The position numbers and the translations under genes were made by a program. Under the pieces are notes generated by a model. That model did not search any database and was not told the DNA's origin. It saw only the letters and a program-made list of their open reading frames with translations. DNA of 64,000 bases from Candidatus Hydrogenedentota bacterium (GTDB taxonomy: Bacteria; Hydrogenedentota; Hydrogenedentia; Hydrogenedentales; CAITNO01). This document shows, one piece after another, positions 43,367-52,255 of the stretch; position 1 is the first letter of the stretch; every line of letters starts with the position of its first letter. The DNA is taken from assembly GCA_018056705.1 (NCBI GenBank), contig JAGPFE010000005.1, positions 1 to 64,000 on the forward strand. The letters run 5' to 3'.

Positions 43367-46138
43367 ATGGTGCTGAGTCGCGCGAATGTGCCGCATTCCG
43401 GCCCGTCCGGAGAGCATAAGCGGCTGGGGGAAATGCTGGTAGAGGAAGGTGTCATCACCGCCCAGCAGTTAGCCGAAGGCCTCAAGCATCAGCAGGAACA
43501 CGGTGGTTTTCTGGGACAAAGCCTGGTGGCCCTGGGATTCGTCTCTCAAGATACCATCCGGCAGTTCGTCGTCAAACAGTTCAACATCCCCCACCTGAAC
43601 CTGCTGGATTATAGTATCAATAAGCAGGCCCTGGAACTCATTCCCGAAGAGGTATGCCTGCGGCTGAAGCTCATGCCCATCGATAAACTGGGCCGCATCC
43701 TGACCGTGGCCATGATCGACCCCCTGGATGAGGCCGCCCTGGAAGAAGTGCGGGCCTTATGTCCCAGCCTGCGGATCAAGCCGATTCTTTGTGACTGGGA
43801 CCACTTCGCCACCGTCGCGGAGCGGCAGTTCGGTTCCAGGCCGAAAAAGGAAAGCAGTGCGCTCGGTATGCTTCGGGAAACAGCCCCGAAGCCCGAATCG
43901 TCCGTCGCCACTCCCCCGATCGACCAGGAAAAGGGGCCGGTTTCTCCGACCATTACCCGGGCCCCGAGGGCGCGAGCCGACGAGGAATCGCCGGGGCCGG
44001 AGATGGATGTCCCGGTTGCCGAGACCAGCCGGATTACCATCGAGCCCCACCGGTCGACGCCGGAAGTTCCGATGGCCGGCGTGCCGTCCGTGGATCCCGA
44101 GGTGCTGACCACTTCCCTGGCGACCGCGATACGGATGGCCTTCCGGGATGCCCTTTCCGAACTCAAGCCTGTTTTACGTCCTGATGCCATGGGCATGGAG
44201 ACAACGGTACAGGCCGCGCCCACGTCCGACGCCGTCGAGGTGTTGCGGCCCGTTCTGGAGGCATTTCACGAGCAACTGGCCGAAACGTTTTCCTCCCTGT
44301 CCGCGGAGATCCGGGAAGCCGTCGCGGAAGCGGTGAGTACCCGTTCCGCGGAGGCTGAACCGCGGCCGGAGTCCCCGGTTGCTCCTGTCACCCCACCCCC
44401 GATGCCGGACCTGGACGCCTTACGGCAGGCCGTGGCGGATGCCGTCCGGGAAGGACTGGCCCCTCTCGGAGAAAGCCTGAACCGGTTGCCCGCGCCGGCG
44501 GAACCTCCTGGTGCCGCCGCTGGACTGGAACAGACACTGGAAAAACTTGCCTCCGGGCTGGAAACCACGGTTTCCGGCGTGATCAGCGAAGCGGTGGGAG
44601 CGCTGAGTGCCCCGATTCACCAGTTGATGACCTTGGAAGCGGAGAAACCTCAGTTGCCACCGATGGACCTGGATGCCTGGGCGCAGTCCACCCGCGAGGC
44701 GGTATCGGTAGCGATCCGGGACGCGATGGACCCCCTGGGTGAGACGCTGCGGAAAACATCGGAGTCTCTGACAGTCATGCGGGAACAAATGGTCCCGCCG
44801 GATTGGGAACAACTGGCCCACGGTTTGCGGGAAGGGGTGAGCACGGCGGTGGAAGAAGCCATGTCTGCCATGCTGGTGCGGATGAAAGCGGCCCTCGCGG
44901 AGCGGGATAAGGACCAGGATCAGGAACGGCAGGACATGGTGGTGCTGGCCGAGCGGCTCCGGGACGCGGTCCGGGATGCCATGACGGCCATTGAGAATCA
45001 GCAGGTGTCCAGGGAAACCGCGCTGGCCGAGGCGATGCGCGAGGCCCTGGAAGCCGTGGCCCGCGAGGCCCGCGAATCCCACGAGGCGCGGGAAGATCGA
45101 TTGGCCAGGCTGGCCGAGACCACCCTGGCCTCGTTGACCGACGTGAAATCCGATCAGACCGAATGCCAGGAACGGCTCGCTCAACTGGCCGAAGCAGCCA
45201 GCCAGTCCGCGAAGCAGGTGGCCGAACTCCTGGAACGGCACCTGATCGAAGAAGCCAACCGCCAGGACCAGGTCCGCCGCAGAAAAGACAGGCTAGCGTC
45301 GGTGGCGCCCTTCGGGGGCGAGTTACCGGCCGACACCGGGGCCGAACAGGCCTGGGCCGAGGCGGATGAAAAAATGCTGGCCGCCCTGGAGTCGGAACAG
45401 CCGCTGAGTACCCTTACGTTCGATACGTTTTTCCCTGGGACGGCAAACGCGTTTACGTTCAAGATCGCGCAGGCTGTCGCGGCCGCCCCGGGAAGTGAAT
45501 ACAATCCCCTGTTTCTATACGGCAGTGTCGGAACAGGAAAAACTCACCTGGTATGCGCCATTGGAAACGCGATTCTCCGGGGAAAATCCAAGAAGGAGAC
45601 GACGGCCCGGGTGGGATACGTTTCCGCCAGCCGTTTCGCCCGCCGGCTGGCCGAAGCGGCCGCGGAAAACGCGCTGGACGCCTTTCGCGAAAATTATTGT
45701 CACTGGGATGTGCTGATTCTGGACGACATCCAGTTTCTGGGGGGACGGGTGGAAGCCCAGGAAGAGTTTTTTCACATTTTTAACGCTTTACACCAGCAGG
45801 GACGCCAGATTATTATAGTCGCAGACAAGGCTCCGGATCGGCTGGGTATGCTGGAACAGCGCCTGGTTTCCCGGTTTGCCAGTGGCATCGTGGCCGAATT
45901 GAAGGCACCGGAGTGGGAGACGCGGATGAAGATCCTGCGCCATCGGGTAGCCGAAATGGGCGTGAACGTGCCTGAAGAGGTCCTGGGACTGATCGCCATG
46001 CGGGTTCCCGGGGACGTGCGCAAGATGACAGGCGCGCTCAAGAAGATCGCAGCCTTCGCGAAACTGGTAAACCAGGATTTGACGGTGGAAATGGCCCAGG
46101 AAATGTTGAACCATTTAGGCGCGGAGGCGGCGGCCTGA
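43367..46138 (+). CDS. MshE/GspE N-domain - helical linker - DnaA-type AAA+ ATPase fusion
   Basis: A 923-residue protein of an architecture I do not know from the literature. Residues about 18-157 are a T2SSE/MshE N-terminal domain. They carry two copies of the c-di-GMP-binding pattern (RLGEMLVEEGVI..QLAEGLKHQ and FLGQSLVALGFV..IRQFVVKQ) and the PEEVCLRLKLMPID part. About 158-680 is an acidic, Ala-rich linker with repeated amphipathic helices. About 681-923 is a full DnaA AAA+ module: Walker A GSVGTGKTH (719-727), Walker B DVLILDDIQFL, arginine-finger region QRLVSRF (832-836) and sensor II Arg885. DnaA domain IV (DNA binding) is missing. It leads the pilB-pilT-pilS-pilR cluster, so a c-di-GMP-responsive ATPase acting on pilus motors or their placement is a reasonable inference. 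Confidence 0.9.
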   Translation: MVLSRANVPHSGPSGEHKRLGEMLVEEGVITAQQLAEGLKHQQEHGGFLGQSLVALGFVSQDTIRQFVVKQFNIPHLNLLDYSINKQALELIPEEVCLRLKLMPIDKLGRILTVAMIDPLDEAALEEVRALCPSLRIKPILCDWDHFATVAERQFGSRPKKESSALGMLRETAPKPESSVATPPIDQEKGPVSPTITRAPRARADEESPGPEMDVPVAETSRITIEPHRSTPEVPMAGVPSVDPEVLTTSLATAIRMAFRDALSELKPVLRPDAMGMETTVQAAPTSDAVEVLRPVLEAFHEQLAETFSSLSAEIREAVAEAVSTRSAEAEPRPESPVAPVTPPPMPDLDALRQAVADAVREGLAPLGESLNRLPAPAEPPGAAAGLEQTLEKLASGLETTVSGVISEAVGALSAPIHQLMTLEAEKPQLPPMDLDAWAQSTREAVSVAIRDAMDPLGETLRKTSESLTVMREQMVPPDWEQLAHGLREGVSTAVEEAMSAMLVRMKAALAERDKDQDQERQDMVVLAERLRDAVRDAMTAIENQQVSRETALAEAMREALEAVAREARESHEAREDRLARLAETTLASLTDVKSDQTECQERLAQLAEAASQSAKQVAELLERHLIEEANRQDQVRRRKDRLASVAPFGGELPADTGAEQAWAEADEKMLAALESEQPLSTLTFDTFFPGTANAFTFKIAQAVAAAPGSEYNPLFLYGSVGTGKTHLVCAIGNAILRGKSKKETTARVGYVSASRFARRLAEAAAENALDAFRENYCHWDVLILDDIQFLGGRVEAQEEFFHIFNALHQQGRQIIIVADKAPDRLGMLEQRLVSRFASGIVAELKAPEWETRMKILRHRVAEMGVNVPEEVLGLIAMRVPGDVRKMTGALKKIAAFAKLVNQDLTVEMAQEMLNHLGAEAAA

Positions 46139-46149
46139 TCCGGAAAAAA

Positions 46150-46174
46150 GGTAAAATAATGTGGTAAAATAATG
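46150..46174 (+). repeat. Two tandem GGTAAAATAATG units upstream of pilB
   Basis: Identical 12-mers at 46150-46161 and 46163-46174 (period 13). Each contains TAAAAT and could be a duplicated -10 box or a protein site for a secondary pilB promoter. No good -35 is visible. Confidence 0.5.
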
Positions 46175-46239
46175 GTGTCCCCCGGCGCGTGGACTGCCGA
46201 GGGTGAGGTGGTGTGAACAAGTGGGGAAAGGTCATCCTT

Positions 46240-47961
46240 ATGAAGGTGCAACGGAAAAAACTTGAGGACATGCTGCTGGAAGAGGGAATGGTATCACCGG
46301 AGCAGATCCGGGAGTGCATGGCCCTTCACCGGAAGACAGGCAAGACGCTGCCCCAGTTACTGGTTGAAAAGAATTACCTGGGGGAAGAAGACCTGGTAGT
46401 CACGCTGAGCGAACAGTTGGGGATACCGCATATCCGCGTGCTGAACTACCGGGTGCCCAAGGAGGTGCTGGCAATTGTTCCGGAGGCCCTTGCCCGCCAG
46501 TACCAGGTGTTGCCGCTGTCCCTGACGGGGGATGTGCTTACCCTGGCCATGGCGGATCCGCTGAACATCATGGCCATCGACGACCTGCGCATCGTCACGG
46601 GACACGAAATCGAGCCGGTGGTTGCCGTAATGTCGGAACTGGACCAGGCCATTGACCAGAATTACGGCGAGGGCAAGGCGGACGATATCATCAAAACTAT
46701 TAATGAAGGCCTTGACCGACAGGGTGAAGTTGAGGAGGTGGCAATTCCCGGGGAGGAAGTGGAAGATGTATCCCTGACCGAGGCCTCCGCGGAAGACGAA
46801 CCGATCAAGCAGTTAACCCGCCTGATCGTGTTTAACGCGCTGGAACGGGGCGCCAGCGATATTCACATCGAGCCATTCGAAAAGAACATGCGGATCCGCT
46901 ACCGTGTGGATGGCACCCTGGAAGAGGCCAAGGCGCCCCCAAAGAGCGTGTTCCCGAACATTGTCGCCCGGTTGAAGATTTTGTCCGGGTGCCGGATCGA
47001 CGAACACCGGTTACCGCAGGACGGGCGTTGCCGCATGCGGTTCAAGGGGCGTGACGTTGATTTTCGCGTGGCTTTCCTGCCATGCAAGTACGGCGAAAAG
47101 GTGGTGCTCCGCGTGCTGGATCAAAGCCAGTTGACGCTGGACCTGGAAAAGCTCGATTTCGAACCCCAGGCCATGTCCGCTTTCAAGGAAGCGTTGAACA
47201 TGCCACACGGGATGATCCTGCTGACCGGCCCCACCGGCAGCGGTAAAACAACCACGCTGTACAGCGCGCTGCACCGTCTCAACACGGTGGACACCAATAT
47301 CGTCACCGTGGAAGATCCCATTGAGTATGAACTGTACGGGGTTAACCAGGTGCAGGTAAAGCATCAGATTGGTTTTACCTTTGCGGAGGCCTTGCGGCAG
47401 ATCCTGCGCCAGGACCCCGACGTGGTGATGGTGGGCGAGATCCGCGACGGGGAGACCGCGGACGTGGCGGTAAAGGCCGCCCTGACCGGTCACCTGGTGC
47501 TGAGCACGCTGCATACCAATGACGCCGCCGGCGTGTTTCCCCGCTTGATCGACATGGGGGTGGAACCCTTCCTCGTGCAGTCCTCGGTGGCCCTTGCCGC
47601 GGCGCAGCGCCTGCTGAAACGGGTGTGTCCAGAGTGTAAGGAACCTATTGAAGTTCCCCCAGACGTGCTGGAGCGCATCCAGTACCGCGGTTTCGATTAT
47701 ATTCCAAATCCCCAGTTTGTGCACGGCCGGGGATGTTCGAAATGCAAAGACTCGGGGTACAAGGGACGTACCGCGGTGATTGAAGTTATGCTCAACTGGC
47801 CCGAGATTCAGCCACTGGTACTCAAGCGGGCCTCGGGGCAGCAGATCAAGGAGGCCGCGATCAAGTGTGGCATGCAGACCCTGCGCCAGGCCGGTTTGGC
47901 CAAGGCGGCCCGCGGGGTAACCTCCATCGAGCAAGTGCTCGAACACACGATTGCGGATTGA
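46240..47961 (+). CDS. pilB: Type IV pilus assembly ATPase PilB
   Basis: A 573-residue hexameric ATPase that drives pilus extension at the inner membrane. The N-terminal MshEN-like domain (about 1-150) is followed by the core ATPase: Walker A GPTGSGKTTTL (near 330), Asp box VTVEDPIEY, Walker B VVMVGEIRD and the His box LSTLHTND. The tetracysteine zinc site is CPEC (near 463) and CSKC (near 499). In the N-domain the c-di-GMP motif is degraded (KKLEDMLLEEG instead of RLG...). ATG 46240 has AAAGG; a GTG at 46213 is in frame but less likely. Confidence 0.95.
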   Translation: MKVQRKKLEDMLLEEGMVSPEQIRECMALHRKTGKTLPQLLVEKNYLGEEDLVVTLSEQLGIPHIRVLNYRVPKEVLAIVPEALARQYQVLPLSLTGDVLTLAMADPLNIMAIDDLRIVTGHEIEPVVAVMSELDQAIDQNYGEGKADDIIKTINEGLDRQGEVEEVAIPGEEVEDVSLTEASAEDEPIKQLTRLIVFNALERGASDIHIEPFEKNMRIRYRVDGTLEEAKAPPKSVFPNIVARLKILSGCRIDEHRLPQDGRCRMRFKGRDVDFRVAFLPCKYGEKVVLRVLDQSQLTLDLEKLDFEPQAMSAFKEALNMPHGMILLTGPTGSGKTTTLYSALHRLNTVDTNIVTVEDPIEYELYGVNQVQVKHQIGFTFAEALRQILRQDPDVVMVGEIRDGETADVAVKAALTGHLVLSTLHTNDAAGVFPRLIDMGVEPFLVQSSVALAAAQRLLKRVCPECKEPIEVPPDVLERIQYRGFDYIPNPQFVHGRGCSKCKDSGYKGRTAVIEVMLNWPEIQPLVLKRASGQQIKEAAIKCGMQTLRQAGLAKAARGVTSIEQVLEHTIAD

Positions 47962-48060
47962 GTTGGGTAAACCGGATGGGATTTCGGTTTTTCTGGTCCC
48001 GGGGCAGGAATGTAAACTATTCTGCAGAGGCGTAATTTTATTTCGGAGGCATAAGTAATC

Positions 48061-49146
48061 ATGGTCCAGGTGCAGTTGAGCATCAAGGAAATGCTGACCC
48101 GGATGATCCAGGATGGAGCCAGTGACCTGCATATCGTGGTTGGCGCGCCTCCGATGCTTCGAATCCATGGTTCCCTGGAACCCATTGAAAACTACCCGCC
48201 CCTGACTTCCGACCAGACCCGCGACCTGATCTACAGCGTCATGAATGAAGACCAGATCGCGCAATTCGAAGCGGAAAAGGAATGCGACCTTTCCTTCGGT
48301 ATCGCCGGGCTCAGCCGCTTCCGGCTCAACGTCTACCGCGACCGAGGTTCGGTGGTTGCCGCGTTTCGCGCGATTCCTTACGAGATTCTGTCCTTCGAAC
48401 AACTCGGCCTGCCCAGGGTGATTGCCGATTTTGCCTATCGTCCCCTGGGCCTCGTGCTGGTATGTGGCCCCACCGGCAGCGGTAAGTCAACCACCCTGGC
48501 CGCCATCCTCGACAAGATCAACCGGGAACGCAAGTGTCACATCATCACGATTGAAGACCCGATCGAGTACCTGCATACCCACAAGTTATCGGTGATCAAC
48601 CAGCGGGAGGTGGGTGCGGACACGAAAGGTTTCAACGCGGCCCTCAAGCATGTGCTGCGCCAGGATCCCGACGTGATCCTTATCGGTGAAATGCGTGACC
48701 CGGAAACCATCCAGGCGGCGTTGACCGTCGCGGAAACCGGTCACCTGTGTTTCGCGACCCTGCACACCAACGACGCCCTCCAGACCATAAACCGCATCGT
48801 GGACGTGTTTCCCGCTTCGCAGCAGGCCCAGGTGCGCACCCAGTTGTCCTTCGTGCTGGAAGGCGTGGTGGTGCAGCAGTTGATTCCCCGGGCCGATGGC
48901 CTTGGACGCGTCCTCGCCATGGAAATCATGATTCCCAACACGGCTATCCGCTCCCTGATCCGCCAGGAAAAACTGGAACAGATCCCTTCCATGATCGAAA
49001 TTGGCAAGGGCGAGGGCATGATGACCATGAACCAGTCGCTGTACCGGCTCATGCGGCGGGGCGTGATTACCGTGGAAATGGCCTTCAAGCGCAGCATGGA
49101 TCCCGAAGGTCTGCAGAGCCTCATTGAGAAGGGCATGCGGGAGTAA
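48061..49146 (+). CDS. pilT: Type IV pilus retraction ATPase PilT
   Basis: A 361-residue ATPase that powers pilus retraction and twitching. It shows the N-terminal GASDLHIVVGAPPMLRIHG, Walker A GPTGSGKSTT (near 137), ITIEDPIEYLH, DPDVILIGEMRDPETI, CFATLHTNDA and the PilT-specific C-terminal segment NTAIRSLIRQEKLEQIPSMI. Length and motifs are standard. It is separated from pilB by 99 bp and overlaps pilS by 1 nt (TAATG). Confidence 0.96.
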   Translation: MVQVQLSIKEMLTRMIQDGASDLHIVVGAPPMLRIHGSLEPIENYPPLTSDQTRDLIYSVMNEDQIAQFEAEKECDLSFGIAGLSRFRLNVYRDRGSVVAAFRAIPYEILSFEQLGLPRVIADFAYRPLGLVLVCGPTGSGKSTTLAAILDKINRERKCHIITIEDPIEYLHTHKLSVINQREVGADTKGFNAALKHVLRQDPDVILIGEMRDPETIQAALTVAETGHLCFATLHTNDALQTINRIVDVFPASQQAQVRTQLSFVLEGVVVQQLIPRADGLGRVLAMEIMIPNTAIRSLIRQEKLEQIPSMIEIGKGEGMMTMNQSLYRLMRRGVITVEMAFKRSMDPEGLQSLIEKGMRE

Positions 49147-50783
49147 TGACCAGCGCCCCGCGGGAACCAGGCGCGGCCGGACTTCGCTCGCAATACCTGT
49201 TTCTTTCACCTTTCACGCCTCACCGGTGGCTGACGACCGCGGCGGGAATCCGGATCCTGGTCATCCTGCTGGCCATGACCAATTCCCTGACGGCCATCTT
49301 GCCCCGTCATGCCTTTCTTCAGGGCGTTATCCTTGGTACGGGGTTGATCTGCCTTGGATGGGCCGTGTATCTGCTGGTCCTGTTGCGTCGTGGTTCGCGC
49401 CTTCCCCTGCTGGCGGTATGGGCCCAGGTTTTTCTTGATCTTGCCCTGGTCTGCCTGGTGGTAGGGTTTACCGGGAACATCAAGGGGCCTTCCACCTACC
49501 TGTTGCTGCTGGTGGTTTTCGAAGCGGGCCTGTTTCTCGGCTTGGCCCAGGCGTTTTTTTTTGCCATCCTCGCTGCCTTGTTCCTGTGGGCCGCGTCCTA
49601 TCCATGGCCAGCGGGTGAATTGGAACGTCTTTTTCACGTTTATGACCTAACCCTGATCTTCCTCTGCCTGATCGCGATTGCCTTCATCAGCGGATTCTGG
49701 AATTACTGGCTTAACCGGATGGCGCAGTTCCAGCGGGACATACTGGACCGCATGAACAATGGCTTCCTGGTGACCGACGCGCGCGGCCGCGTGCTGGGCA
49801 TGAACCTTGCGGCTGAAAGGATCCTGGGCCTTAGCGTGGAGCAGGGTGTCGGCCGGCCGATTGATCAAATCATGGTGCCCGAAGCCGGGATGGAATGCCC
49901 CGTGATCACCGCCCTGAAAAAGCAGATCGATTACATCAGCCATGAGTTTACGGCCGTGACTCCGAATGGTCCCCGGGTGATCGGCCTGACCACCAACCGG
50001 ATTTTCCCGGAGAGAACATCAGAAGACCCCATTATTATCGTGTCCTTTTCGGACCTCACCGAGGTGGCTCGCATGCGGGAAGAGGTGCAGCGTCACAGCC
50101 ACCTTGCCGTGCTGGGTGAATTGTCGGCGGAACTGGCCCACGAAATCCGTAATCCCGTGACGGCCATCCGGGGCGCCGCGGAGGAGTTGGCCCGCGTGAC
50201 CGGCACCACGGACCTGATCCAGCGATTGACGCGCATGATCCAAAGGGAATCGGAACACCTTAATAACGTGGTCTCCGGTTTCCTGGAATTCAGCCGGTCG
50301 GGCCAGGTCAGCGCGTGGGATCCGGTAGACGTGGCGGCCCTCGCGAAAGAAGTGGCCGAAGCGGGACGGTACCGGTTTCCGAATGGCGCCATTACCGTCC
50401 AGCTTTCCGAACACGCGGACTGCCGCGTGGCGGGAGATTCCCAGCGACTCAAGCAGTTAATGATGAACCTGCTGAACAACGCGCTGGAGGCCATGGATGG
50501 AAAGGGGGAAGCCATCATTCGCGTGAACCGTTCGGGGAACGTCGTGGAAATCCGGGTGGAAGATCACGGCCCCGGTTTCCCGCCGGACAAGATCAACAAG
50601 TTCTTCGAACCGTTTTACTCTGAAAAACCCCGGGGCACGGGCATGGGACTTTCCGTGTGTCAGCGCGTGGTGGAAGCACTGAACGGATCCATACAACTCG
50701 GTAACCGTCCCAATGGTGGTGGCGTCGTGATCGTCCGGTTCCCGGCGTATGAAGCCGCGGATGGACTGATCAGTTCCTTTTGA
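49146..50783 (+). CDS. pilS: PilS-type sensor histidine kinase
   Basis: A 545-residue membrane histidine kinase. Six hydrophobic helices in the first about 180 residues match the PilS sensor module. They are followed by a PAS domain (DILDRMNNGFLVTDARGRVL), a HisKA dimerisation domain with the phospho-His in ELAHEIRNPVTAIRG, and the HATPase domain (MNLLNNALEAM, VEDHGPGFPPD, GTGMGLSVCQRVVEAL). It should phosphorylate the adjacent PilR. In Pseudomonas PilS senses pilin levels in the membrane. It directly follows pilT. Confidence 0.92.
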   Translation: MTSAPREPGAAGLRSQYLFLSPFTPHRWLTTAAGIRILVILLAMTNSLTAILPRHAFLQGVILGTGLICLGWAVYLLVLLRRGSRLPLLAVWAQVFLDLALVCLVVGFTGNIKGPSTYLLLLVVFEAGLFLGLAQAFFFAILAALFLWAASYPWPAGELERLFHVYDLTLIFLCLIAIAFISGFWNYWLNRMAQFQRDILDRMNNGFLVTDARGRVLGMNLAAERILGLSVEQGVGRPIDQIMVPEAGMECPVITALKKQIDYISHEFTAVTPNGPRVIGLTTNRIFPERTSEDPIIIVSFSDLTEVARMREEVQRHSHLAVLGELSAELAHEIRNPVTAIRGAAEELARVTGTTDLIQRLTRMIQRESEHLNNVVSGFLEFSRSGQVSAWDPVDVAALAKEVAEAGRYRFPNGAITVQLSEHADCRVAGDSQRLKQLMMNLLNNALEAMDGKGEAIIRVNRSGNVVEIRVEDHGPGFPPDKINKFFEPFYSEKPRGTGMGLSVCQRVVEALNGSIQLGNRPNGGGVVIVRFPAYEAADGLISSF

Positions 50784-50837
50784 CGGTCCGGTTGTGGCAT
50801 AACAATGACAAGCCCGGGCGGGCACAGGACGAACCGT

Positions 50838-52244
50838 ATGTCAGGTGAAACCGTACTGATCGTGGACGACGAGGCGAGCGTCCGGGAACTGCTCGAGATC
50901 GTACTGGCCAGCGAATCCTACCGACTGGTTTTCGCGGATAGCGCGGACGCGGCCATAGAACGGATGCGGGAGCAGTCTCCCGACCTGGTGCTGACTGACC
51001 TGTACATGCAGAACGACCGCAGGGCGGGATTCCGGGTGCTCGCGTGGGTGCGGGAAAACTGTCCGTGGACGCCCGTGCTCATGATCACCGCGCATGGGAC
51101 CGTGGATACCGCCATCGAAGCCATGCGCGAGGGCGCGGTGGATTTCATCCTGAAACCTTTTCCTGGTAACGATGAAATCCGGATACGGGTGCGCCGGGCC
51201 CTGCAGGAACTCAGCCTGCAGCGGGAAGTGGCCGCCCTGCGCTGGGCCCTGCGCCGCCGGATGGACCTCGACGACATGGTGGGGTCCAGCCCGAAGTTCC
51301 TGGAAGTTCAGGACATGATCCGGCGGGTGGCCGCGCTGCCCAGCACCGTGGCCATCTACGGCGAAAGCGGCGTGGGTAAAGAACTGGTCGCCCGCGCCCT
51401 CCACGAACACAGCCCCCGTGCCAGGAAGCCGTTCGTGGCAATCAATTGCGGTGGCATTCCTGAAACCCTGCTGGAAAGCGAACTGTTTGGTTACCGGAAG
51501 GGCGCGTTTACCGGGGCGGTTGAAGACAAGGACGGCCTGTTCGTCGTGGCCAATGGCGGCACCGTGTTTCTCGATGAAATTGGCGAGATGCCGATGCTGC
51601 TCCAGGTAAAACTGCTCCGGGTTCTGGATAGCGGCATGGTCATGCCGATCGGTGGAACCTCCCCCATCAAGGTAGACGTTCGCCTGGTTTCGGCTACCAA
51701 CCGGGATCTGGCCGCCATGGTGGAGGAGGGCACCTTCCGTAAAGACCTGTATTACCGGTTGAACGTTATTCCCATTCATGTGCCGCCGCTGCGTGAACGC
51801 CGTGAGGATATCCTCCCGCTGGTCGAGCATTTCATGCGGCGCGGGGCCGCGCGACTGGGGTGCGCGCCCAAGCGCCTGACGCCCGAGGCGGAACGGATAC
51901 TCCGGGAATACGACTGGCCAGGCAACGTGCGGGAGTTGGCCAACGTGGTGGAACGGGCTCTCGCCCTGGCCCGGGGGGCGGAAGTGGACGTGGGGGACCT
52001 GATGTTACCGGTGGCGTCCGCGAAGGTTCCATGCCCGGAATTTCACCTGCCCCCGGAAGGCATCGACTTGGAACTGGCCGTTGCCGAAATGGAAAAAGCC
52101 TATCTCCGACAGGCACTGGAAAGGGGAAAAAGTTCCCAGCAACGGGCGGCGGAACTGCTGGGTCTGACCCCCCGTACCCTCCGGTACCGTCTCCAGAAAT
52201 ACGGCCTGCTGGGCGGTGAGGACGCGGGAGAGGATACCGACTGA
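50838..52244 (+). CDS. pilR: PilR-type sigma-54-dependent response regulator
   Basis: A 468-residue NtrC-family activator. The receiver domain has Asp54 (LVLTDLYM). The AAA+ domain has Walker A GESGVGKE (near 175), the sigma-54 contact loop GAFTGA (near 222), GGTVFLDEIGEMP and the arginine region RKDLYYRLNVIPIHVPPLRER. A Fis-type helix-turn-helix ends the protein (QQRAAELLGLTPRTLRYRL). It should activate pilus genes from sigma-54 promoters. ATG 50838 has AGGA at 8 nt; an in-frame ATG at 50805 is less likely. It is convergent with the transglycosylase gene (11-bp gap). Confidence 0.94.
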   Translation: MSGETVLIVDDEASVRELLEIVLASESYRLVFADSADAAIERMREQSPDLVLTDLYMQNDRRAGFRVLAWVRENCPWTPVLMITAHGTVDTAIEAMREGAVDFILKPFPGNDEIRIRVRRALQELSLQREVAALRWALRRRMDLDDMVGSSPKFLEVQDMIRRVAALPSTVAIYGESGVGKELVARALHEHSPRARKPFVAINCGGIPETLLESELFGYRKGAFTGAVEDKDGLFVVANGGTVFLDEIGEMPMLLQVKLLRVLDSGMVMPIGGTSPIKVDVRLVSATNRDLAAMVEEGTFRKDLYYRLNVIPIHVPPLRERREDILPLVEHFMRRGAARLGCAPKRLTPEAERILREYDWPGNVRELANVVERALALARGAEVDVGDLMLPVASAKVPCPEFHLPPEGIDLELAVAEMEKAYLRQALERGKSSQQRAAELLGLTPRTLRYRLQKYGLLGGEDAGEDTD

Positions 52245-52255
52245 TTGCCTGCCGG

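Noticed and set aside
43367..46138. Reading the DnaA-type fusion as a replication initiator and the region as an origin
   Set aside because: DnaA domain IV is absent, there is no cluster of DnaA boxes (TTATCCACA) and no dnaN, gyrB or rpmH nearby.
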